Shown here piece by piece: positions 7,130-13,765 of a stretch of DNA of 15,263 bases. A model generated the notes under the pieces. That model did no database searches. It was not told the origin of the DNA and saw nothing but the letters and a program-made list of their open reading frames with translations. A program made the translations under genes and the position numbers. This DNA comes from Pelagophyceae sp. CCMP2097. Lineage: Eukaryota > Sar > Pelagophyceae. The stretch lies in NCBI GenBank assembly GCA_026770575.1, contig MU657174.1, forward strand, positions 520,809 to 536,071. Reading direction: 5' to 3'. Numbering within the stretch: the first letter of the stretch is position 1; every line of letters begins with the position of its first letter.

Positions 7130-9094
7130 CTATCGCGGCGGCGGGTCAGACGGTTTGTAGCGCGGCGGGCTATCCTTGTCCGGCGTGACGGGCCGGCCGG
7201 GCCGCTCGGCGGTGCCGTAGGGCGCGGCGGTGTCGGGGATTCGGACAAAGTGCGACTTGTTCGGCCTCCCCGGCTGCGCCGGCTGGTGCGCAAAGGTGAC
7301 GCGCGCGGCGACGTCAAAGTCCGAGCACCGGTGGCGCAGCGCGTCTGCGCGCGCGCCGAAGCCGCAGCCGCCGGCCTTGCGGGCGGCGACTGCGTAAGAA
7401 AACAGCGCTCCGAAAGCCAAAAACGACAAAGCGCCGCAGAGCACGAGGGCCAGCGAGACCAGCGGCTGCCGGAGGATCCTTTTCACACGCTTGCGCGGCG
7501 GCAGCGGCGGCGCCGGCGGTTTGGCGCGCTTGTTATGGCATTTCCCCCGGCGGCGGACCCAAATCTGGTCCACCGAATTGTGCGCTTCTCCGCCGTCGAG
7601 GGGTTGTGCGCAGTCGACCTCGTCGACACACGCGTCGCGCTTCCATTCGTAGTACGCGTGCGTCGCATTGACGAAGCGTAGAGAGCCGACGCCGAACGAC
7701 GCTTCCCTAAACGCCGACCAATCCGGCTGATCGTCCTGCCACGCCGCGTTGGGGCCCTCGTAGTTGCCGCCGTCGCCGAGGCCGAGGTGGACGAGGCCGC
7801 AGTCGTCTTGCAAAAAGTCGTAGACGGGGCTCGTTCTTTCGTACGCGTGCACGTGCCCAGCGATGACCACGTCGACGCCCGCCGCGTAGAGCAGAGGCTC
7901 GTAGGCGGCGCGCATGAGCTCGGCCTCGCGGACGTGCGCCGTGTTGGACGAGTAGAACGGGGCGTGCATCAAGACTAGCACCCAGGGCGTGGCGGCGCGG
8001 TCGATGCGCGCCAGGTCCGCCTCGAGCCACTTTCTTTGCACGGCGTCGCCGCCGTGGACAAAGTTATCGTACGAATTCAAGCCGATGACGTGCGCCGGGC
8101 CGACGTCAACAGACCAGAAAAGAGGCGATGGCGACCCGGACGACTTTGCCGGCGTCGGGTAGCGCTTCGTATACGCCTGCCAGGCCTCGCCGTTGATCAC
8201 CTCGTGGTTGCCGCCGACGGTGAGGATGGGGACTCTTGCGAAGAGGCGTTCTGATAAAGCGCCAAAGGTGTCCCATCTGAAGCCCCAACCGTCCGCGTAC
8301 GCTAAATCCCCCGCCACGAGCACGGCGTCCGGCTCCAGCAGCCGCAGCGCCTCGAGGGACCGGTTCGAGACTTGCGTCTGGCCGACGTCGCCGACGAGGC
8401 CGAGTTGGAAGGGGAAGCCGGCCTTCGGGAACGTGAACGCGCGATACTCGCCATGAGCAGAGACGGCGTACTCGTAGCGCGCGCCCGGGACCAAGTCTTC
8501 TAGGAAGACGTGGTGGATCACGGGCGACGAGTAGAACGACGCCGGGTTCTGGTAGGCGAAGAAGCCCGTGGGCTCGAGGCCCGACTTGTCCGCCACTAAG
8601 GGTGGTCGGTCCGCGGACCACCCCGCCTCGGCCCACGATGCGGCGTTGCCGACGGCGTGGACCTCGGCCCCCGTCGCCGGCGACGGGCCCATGGGCGCGT
8701 TGGTCAATTTCTTGTCCGCGTAGAGCAGCGCCGTGTAAGACCGCGCCGATCCCATCACCGCAGTAAAGCGGTCCGCCGTTTTCGCGCCGCGGAGCGCCTT
8801 TTGCGGGGCGTCGACGCGGCGGTACGAGACGACGGAGTCAGCGGAGACCGGCGTCGCGAAGACGACGACAGCGCTCCTGGGGCCTGCCACGCCGACGTGG
8901 ACTTGCGAAGAACATCCCGCGCCTCTAAAATAGTCGTCGAGCGGCAGCGCCGTCGTCGTGTACGTGTGAGCGCAGGCCGCGTCGACGACGGCCGCCTCCA
9001 TCAGCGCCGCATTCGCGTGCCTCGGCCGCCGGAAGGACGACTCCTCGGCCGAAGCAAAGGCTGCGGCTGCGCAAACCACCGCCGCGCGGACCAT
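7130..9094 (-). CDS. purple acid phosphatase, membrane-anchored
   Basis: An intact intronless frame, 654 residues from the chosen Met at 9094. That Met starts a clean signal peptide (MVRAAVVCAAAAFASA); a Met at 9148 would add 18 residues. All seven bimetal ligands of the purple acid phosphatase family are visible, numbered from the longer start: Asp254 in GDVG, Asp281 and Tyr284 in GDLAYAD, Asn314 in GGNHE, His395 in MHAPFY, and His432/His434 in GHVHAYER. A fibronectin-like N-terminal half precedes the metallophosphoesterase domain, as in plant high-molecular-weight forms. A Pro/Arg linker, a helix at about 562-588 and a roughly 84-residue Pro/Arg-rich tail suggest a type I membrane protein with its catalytic domain outside or in a lumen. 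It would release phosphate from organic esters; induction by phosphate limitation is known for relatives but not shown here. Confidence 0.95.
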   Translation of the reverse strand: MVRAAVVCAAAAFASAEESSFRRPRHANAALMEAAVVDAACAHTYTTTALPLDDYFRGAGCSSQVHVGVAGPRSAVVVFATPVSADSVVSYRRVDAPQKALRGAKTADRFTAVMGSARSYTALLYADKKLTNAPMGPSPATGAEVHAVGNAASWAEAGWSADRPPLVADKSGLEPTGFFAYQNPASFYSSPVIHHVFLEDLVPGARYEYAVSAHGEYRAFTFPKAGFPFQLGLVGDVGQTQVSNRSLEALRLLEPDAVLVAGDLAYADGWGFRWDTFGALSERLFARVPILTVGGNHEVINGEAWQAYTKRYPTPAKSSGSPSPLFWSVDVGPAHVIGLNSYDNFVHGGDAVQRKWLEADLARIDRAATPWVLVLMHAPFYSSNTAHVREAELMRAAYEPLLYAAGVDVVIAGHVHAYERTSPVYDFLQDDCGLVHLGLGDGGNYEGPNAAWQDDQPDWSAFREASFGVGSLRFVNATHAYYEWKRDACVDEVDCAQPLDGGEAHNSVDQIWVRRRGKCHNKRAKPPAPPLPPRKRVKRILRQPLVSLALVLCGALSFLAFGALFSYAVAARKAGGCGFGARADALRHRCSDFDVAARVTFAHQPAQPGRPNKSHFVRIPDTAAPYGTAERPGRPVTPDKDSPPRYKPSDPPPR

Positions 9095-9851
9095 GGCGCT
9101 CGGCTGCGAGGCAGGGCCACTCCGGCGGACGCGCGGCAAAGGCCTCAAAGGCGGGCACGCGCGTCGGGCGACCTCGTTGACACAGTGACACGTGCACGTG
9201 CCGTTTTTAGAAAAGCGACGTTGACGAATCTTGGCAGGATTTCTTTACTGCTTCAATACCTGGTTTTTGGTATTCGAGATTCGTTCGTTCCCCTTTCTCG
9301 GGAATGATCCTCCGAACATTCCTGGCAACGTCCGTGGCCCCCACGGCCACAGACGCCCCATGGACCGAGGCCCTCCTACTCGAAAACACCGCTCCTACTC
9401 CTGGTCGGAGGCTCCCCCGCCCTTGAAAACCATTCGATCTCTGCGGCTCCTTGTCCGTCTCTGCTTGTCCTCGCCCCGCTCGTCCGCGACGCGCGTCGTG
9501 TAAATCGCCCGGGCCGGCCCGTGCTGCTATTGCACTCACGGTCGCTAAGGTCTAAAAAATGTGGAGTGAATGTGTGGCTCCCATGTAAAAACCGAAAAAT
9601 GTGAATGAAACGCACATCATATTTCCTACTAGTAACCGACAAACTAACGCCTCAGAAATCTAATATATGTTGACAAATACTACTGGACGAACCGGCCAAC
9701 TTTCCATAAGTCCGTAAACCCCGGCCAAAAATCGAAGTACGAAAACAAAAAGCGGGAAAATCAAAAAGTACGAAAATCCCACTATTAAACACCTCGCAGT
9801 TTGAGCACACCAAAAGTTCCGACTTCCCGCCGAAAATCGTAGATTCTGGGC

Positions 9852-9871
9852 TCCATTTCAGCTGAAATGGA
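9852..9871. repeat. perfect 20-bp palindrome
   Basis: TCCATTTCAGCTGAAATGGA equals its own reverse complement, with PvuII-type CAGCTG at the centre. It sits in the AT-rich island. A degenerate echo (TTTCCACCTGAAATAG) follows about 25 bases downstream. It could be a dimeric protein-binding site or a cruciform. Confidence 0.7.
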
Positions 9872-10262
9872 AGCAATAACCTTGATTTCCACCTGAAATA
9901 GAGTCAAATCTCTAGATTTTCACACGAAATTGCTGGATTTAAATTATTGAGTGACGTTTTGGAAATATTGAAAAAGTCCAAAAATTTTAAAATATTTCCC
10001 GCCCACAGAAACGGAACAGCGAAACCGAAAGTGGGTATTCCCGTGGGGTGCGAATCGGGAAAGTGGCCGAAAGCTCAGTATGTTGAAAAGTACTTGTATG
10101 GAAATATATTCCTATTACATTCAAAAATATATTCAAAATATATTTAAAACAAACGTTAATATACTCCGCAGCGCGTGAAAATGGTTGCAAAAACGAAAAC
10201 AGACATAAAATTTCGGCTCCCAGATGCGTTTCTCGAAACGTTCTCTAGGGGCAGGAACACAG

Positions 10263-10284
10263 TGTACAAAATTGTACATGTACA
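10263..10284. promoter_or_regulatory. three TGTACA palindromes within 22 bp
   Basis: TGTACA occurs at 10263-10268, 10273-10278 and 10279-10284, shortly upstream of the kelch frame. The GTAC core is the binding site of SBP-domain copper-response factors in green algae. Whether that applies here is unknown. Confidence 0.3.
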
Positions 10285-10309
10285 GCTGTGTGTGCTTAGT
10301 AGTGATTGA

Positions 10310-10918
10310 CTCTCGGCCCCTTGCGGGGCCCTGTGCGGCTTCGACAGCACGTCTACATTGTCAAGTACGGAAATCCTCAGCCTGGACACCATGTCCTTTT
10401 CGCCGGGGCCCAGCATGGCCGCTCCCCGCAGCGGATGCGCGGCCGTTGCGCTCGACGAGCACCGCATCCTGGTGGCTGGTGGCTTTTCAGATTCAGGACA
10501 ATCTTTGGCTACGACGGAGGTCCTCGACATCCGGACCATGGCGTTCGCGCCGGGTCCATCCATGAGCTTGGAACGCTCCTCCTGTGCGGCCGTGCCTGTC
10601 GATGCTCGCCACGTCCTCGTCATCGGCGGACAGGGCGCATCCGAGAAGGCGGTGGCCACGACCGAGCTCCTCGACGTGGCGACGATGGAGTTCGCGCCCG
10701 GGCCTGCAATGCGGACTGTGCCAGTGCGCTACAGCTGTGCAGCCGTTCGAGTCGACGTGACGAACGAACAGCCACGGGTCATCGTCATCGGTGGAAAAAT
10801 TCCGACGACGCGTGACAGCGAGGAGGAGGAGGATGAGGACGAGGAGACCATCTACGTGTCGAGCAAGGTGGTGCTCGCCGTCGAGCAGAACCGTGGCGCG
10901 GCGCGGTCCCGGCGGTGA
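10310..10918 (+). CDS. kelch-repeat protein, 5' end not found
   Basis: The open frame holds three kelch-type blades with the recurring cores STEILSLDTMSFSPGPSM, TTEVLDIRTMAFAPGPSM and TTELLDVATMEFAPGPAM. Each is followed by CAAV and a strand ending in double Gly (ILVAGG, VLVIGG, VIVIGG). An acidic run and a short basic tail close the protein at the stop at 10918. The first in-frame ATG is at 10391, inside a blade, and a TGA at 10307-10309 closes the frame upstream. The gene therefore starts in an unseen upstream exon or is truncated. Three blades cannot make a full propeller (usually five to seven), which also argues for a fragment. Kelch propellers bind proteins; no specific role can be given. 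Confidence 0.65.
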   Translation, partial: LSAPCGALCGFDSTSTLSSTEILSLDTMSFSPGPSMAAPRSGCAAVALDEHRILVAGGFSDSGQSLATTEVLDIRTMAFAPGPSMSLERSSCAAVPVDARHVLVIGGQGASEKAVATTELLDVATMEFAPGPAMRTVPVRYSCAAVRVDVTNEQPRVIVIGGKIPTTRDSEEEEDEDEETIYVSSKVVLAVEQNRGAARSRR

Positions 10919-11008
10919 CCCTTTGGCGGGCCGTGGCCTCGAGCCTCTCCACGCACAATTAATGCATGCCTCTTCGCCAGTCGCGACGTCTCCGGGGTAA
11001 ACGGGGCT

Positions 11009-11160
11009 TGTGGTGGCTGTTCAGTTTCAAGTACGACGGAGGTCCTCGACGTCCGGACCATGGCGTCCGCGCCCGGTCCGTCGGTGGGCTCGGCGCACCA
11101 TTGCCCTTCGACGCTCGGCGCGTCCTCTTCGTTGGCTGGCAGGGCGATGCATGGGCACGG
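11009..11160 (+). pseudogene. decayed copy of one kelch blade
   Basis: The stretch repeats the blade at about 10475-10640. Around 11033 it encodes STTEVLDVRTMASAPGPS, then the frame shifts; in another frame LPFDARRVLFVGWQGDA matches VPVDARHVLVIGGQGAS of the intact copy. The DNA word TACGACGGAGGTCCTCGAC is shared by both. No start and no intact frame remain, so it is a tandem duplicate that has decayed. Confidence 0.7.
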
Positions 11161-11192
11161 GGCTCGGCGCTCAACGGGGCTCGGCGCTCAAC
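11159..11192. repeat. 17-bp tandem repeat, two units
   Basis: GGGGCTCGGCGCTCAAC is present twice in direct succession, with a partial third unit. It lies just after the decayed kelch copy. A further short pair, TCGAGGGCTTCCT, follows near 11288 and 11308. Confidence 0.8.
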
Positions 11193-11430
11193 GGGGCTCC
11201 AACGGCCACATCCGACGCCAAGGGTCCACCGAGAGGGCCAAGGCCGGCTCCTCAGCCAGATCTCAGCCGACAAGGGTCCCTATCGACTCGAGGGCTTCCT
11301 ATAGTATCGAGGGCTTCCTCGCGCGAGGTCGGATGAGCCTCTCGTTATGTACAGGTTCGGATGTTCGGATGTGATTTGGTATCGTCGCCGCGTGCGGGCA
11401 TGCTCGCACGCGATTTGGCCCGCCTTTTTG

Positions 11431-11487
11431 CGTTCAGGCGCGCGGTGCGGCGTTCAGGCGCGATGCGGCGCGGTGCGTTCAGGCGCG
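11431..11487. repeat. CGTTCAGGCGCG repeated three times
   Basis: Copies are at 11431-11442, 11451-11462 and 11476-11487, across the stop codon of the CUE-UIM-OTU gene (stop TGA at 11454-11456). Slippage here may have set the length of the C-terminus. Confidence 0.7.
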
Positions 11488-13135
11488 TGCGGCGGCAGCG
11501 CGATGGCGTTGTAGTGGATGGGCGCGATGTACGACAGGAAGAGCTTGCGTTTCGCGGCTTGGGCCTGGGGCGTGTAGTGCAGGTGAAAGTGCTCGCGCTC
11601 AGTCGTGACGAGGTGGATGTCGACGCCGAACGCGTCGCAGGCGGCCTGAAGCGACAGCTCGTCTCCCCAGGCGCGGCGGCGCATGGCTGCCAGGTATGAA
11701 TGCCAGTCGGCGTTGTCGCCGACGAAAGCCTGGAATTCGTCCGAACGCGCGGCCAGGTGCTCCGAGACGGCGCGGCGCACGTGTGCATAATGCTGCTGGT
11801 CGCCGTACAACTCGTGCGCCAGCGCTCTAAACTGGCAGTGGCCGTCGTCCTCCATGCGCACGTCGGCGAGGCCCAGCATCTCCAGCCGCTGCTGAAGCAG
11901 AGCCACGCCCTCGGCGATGCGGTCCTCGCGCGACGCGCACAGAGGCGGCGCGTCCACGCGGTGCCGCGCCGCGCGCGCGCCGCCCGACGGCGGCCGCGCC
12001 GAATCGGCCGGGGCCGGCGCGTCGGCCGGGGCTGGTGCGTCCGCCAGGGGCGCCGCGTCGGCCGCCGTCGTCGCGTCCGCGTGGCCGCCCTCCGAGTGTA
12101 GGCGCTCTTGCGCGCCGTGCGCGAGGTGCCTACGAAACTCTTGAAGGAGGCGGCTGCACACGCTCTTTTTGCCGTCCGCCCGGGCGCTGGACGGCGCTTG
12201 AGTTTGACCACTGCTTTGAGAAGCGTCCTCACGGCCTTTGGCGCCATGGCCTCGCTGAGGCGCTGCTCGAGCTGTGCGTCGTAGCCGGCGCGGTGCATCA
12301 CCGGCGGCGCCGGCAAGACCGGGCCGTCGCCGTCGCCCTCGGACTGCGCCGCCACGAGCGCCGCGTGCCGCTCGTCGGCTCTGTCCGAAGGCCGCTGCGA
12401 CGCCGCCAGCGCCGCCACGAGCTCCGAGTCCAGCGCCGCCTCTTCCGCCGTCGACGCCGCCAGCGCCTCGGCTAGCTCCGCGGCCTCGTCCGCCGCGGGC
12501 CGCGCCTCGTCCTGCAGCTTCTGCGACGCCGCCAGCGCCAACATAAGCTCGGCGTCGTCGTCCACAGCGTCGCTCAAAGCCGCCTCCGGGGACAAGTCCT
12601 CGCGCGTGAGCTCCTAAGGGCCGACGCGCATCACGGCGCGCGCCGCGCGGAGGGCGCCACGGGTGCGACGCACGAGGACGCGCGCGATGCACGTCTCCAT
12701 GTGGTCGCCGCAGTCGAAGAGCACGCTGGACAGCGCCGCCGCGTCCCACGCCGGGAACCTGCAAGCGGCGGAGTCAAGCGTCATCGCAAGCGGCGTCATC
12801 GACGCCCGCGAGGCTGCCGAGGGGCTCGGGGCCATCGCGCCGCGGCATCTTCAAAGCCGACCGCGGTCACACCTCTTCAACGGCATTGCTCACATGTCGG
12901 CGAGCTCGGCGAGGAGCAGCTCGCGCGCCGGCGGGTTGCGGGTCCAGCTCGGCGGGTCCAGCTCGTGCGCGTCGTGCGGCGACTCGGGCTCCAGCGGTTC
13001 GTGGGGCGCCTCGGGCGCCGGCGGGTCCCGCGGCGCCTCGGGCGCCGGCGCGTCGTCCGGCGCCGGGTCGTGCGGCGCGGCGCTCGGCGCGGCGGTCGCG
13101 GACCCGAAAACTGCTTTGGATAAGGAATCCATCAT
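11454..13135 (-). CDS. OTU cysteine protease with CUE-like and UIM-like ubiquitin-binding modules
   Basis: Four exons are inferred: 13135-12894, 12848-12674, 12613-12212 and 12164-11454. The first starts at Met 13135 and is Pro/acidic (PAPEAP repeats). Exon 2 has FPAWDAAALSSVLFDCGDHM running to ARVL, the FP and terminal leucine spacing of a CUE domain. Exon 3 has three UIM-like helices, DDDAELMLALAASQ, AAELAEALAAST and DSELVAALAASQ. Exon 4 has a basic helix, an Ala/Pro linker and an OTU domain: DDGHCQFRALAHELYG (Cys codon 11835-11837, with Asp three residues before) and IHYNAI (His codon 11514-11516). The protease residues are intact. It would bind ubiquitin chains and cleave them in cytosol or nucleus. 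Introns of 45 and 60 nt preserve the frame and remove TGA and TAG stops. The third join is less certain (47 or 68 nt). Confidence 0.8.
12165..12211 (-). other. predicted short intron before the OTU exon
   Basis: The frame changes by one base here. GTGGTC at 12211 to AAAAAG at 12165 (47 nt, phase 0) repairs it. A better donor, GTGAGG at 12232, with the same acceptor gives 68 nt and also phase 0. The acceptor lacks a pyrimidine tract, so a one-base indel is an alternative. Confidence 0.45.
12614..12673 (-). other. predicted 60-nt intron between CUE-like and UIM-like exons
   Basis: Donor GTGCGT and acceptor GGCCCTTAG, phase 0, length a multiple of three. It removes an in-frame TAG and joins CIARVL to ELTREDLSPE. 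Confidence 0.65.
12849..12893 (-). other. predicted 45-nt intron, first of the CUE-UIM-OTU gene
   Basis: Donor AT/GTGAGC and acceptor GGCTTTGAAG, phase 2. It removes both in-frame TGA codons that otherwise separate the Pro/acidic leader from the CUE-like exon, joining ELLLAELAD to ICRGAMAPS. Confidence 0.6.
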
Positions 13136-13313
13136 GGGCCACGTCAAATAAGCGGAAGTAATTTTTCCACGAAACACACGCCGCGCCCGCGAAGCGCGCG
13201 ACTGCGGCCAAAGGGCGCGACCGCCCGGCGAGCACCTCGTGGATTGGGCCGGGGCCGGATTTATTAAGTTCTCGCCAAAAAGAAGTCGTGAAAATTTAAT
13301 GAGTTTTTTTTCT

Positions 13314-13531
13314 CACATTAGTCGGATTTGGTAACCACATCAGTTGCAATGTTCCAAAAGATTCATTAGTGAAGCGGCTGTCCACATTAGTGTCACCGTG
13401 TCCACATTAGACAGGCATCAAACGACACGGTTCATATGAGACATGAGGCTTTTCATATCAGTTGTGACACCGGCCATATCAGTGAAGCGGTGTTCCATCA
13501 TATCAGTGAAGCGGTGTTCCATATCAGTGGG
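13314..13531. repeat. degenerate array of CAYATYAG-type repeats
   Basis: About ten copies of CACATTAG, CACATCAG, TTCATTAG, CATATGAG or CATATCAG recur every 13-30 bases, many followed by GTGAAGCGGTGTTC or a variant. The last two units, ending near 13500 and 13523, are almost identical (CATATCAGTGAAGCGGTGTT) and older ones to the left have drifted. The array lies about 180 bp upstream of the CUE-UIM-OTU start and about 235 bp beyond the stop of the next OTU gene. It has no coding potential. Confidence 0.75.
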
Positions 13532-13765
13532 GAGGATTGAGTCCCTTGCGTCAGCGGCGGAAGAGTGATTCGTCGACGACGGATAGGCTTAGGAACAGAT
13601 GGGTTAAGGTTGCGTCGACGGAGGGGGCGCGGCGAAGATGGCAGCGCGGCGGATGCCCTTGAGGATCTGCGAGCGAGCGACGCAGCGGCGACCCCGCTGC
13701 CAGCGATGATGGCGGTCGTCTAGCGCCGCCGCAGCGCCCTGCGCGGGCCCACATGGCCGAGGCTC
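13532..13765. other. 3' flank of the second OTU gene, no gene seen
   Basis: GC-rich sequence with a short Arg-rich open frame on the minus strand that has no domain and looks like a compositional artefact. Confidence 0.4.

Larger units (their letters stand above)
9149..10309. other. intergenic region with AT-rich island, no gene supported
   Basis: About 1.1 kb between the phosphatase (-) and the kelch gene (+). From about 9540 to 10290 it is far AT-richer than the rest of the window. It has short direct repeats (AAGTACGAAAA at 9735-9745 and 9766-9776), an AT inverted repeat near 10123-10146, and a GC hairpin with 10-base arms and one mismatch at 9330-9354. Short open frames here (for example 9652-9876 on the minus strand) show no domain and are rejected. 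It should contain the 5' flanks of both genes. Confidence 0.55.

Noticed and set aside
9652..9876. 74-residue minus-strand frame in the AT-rich island
   Set aside because: No domain, no signal of codon use like the neighbours, and no conserved motif; likely chance.
11345..11830. C-terminal part of the 416-residue frame that begins in the UIM-like exon
   Set aside because: After about 12165 this frame becomes Arg/Thr/Ser-rich shadow; the OTU domain is in the other frame.
13314..13531. CRISPR array
   Set aside because: Cores are short and degenerate, spacing varies from 13 to 30 bases, there is no conserved 23-37 bp repeat, and the genome is eukaryotic.
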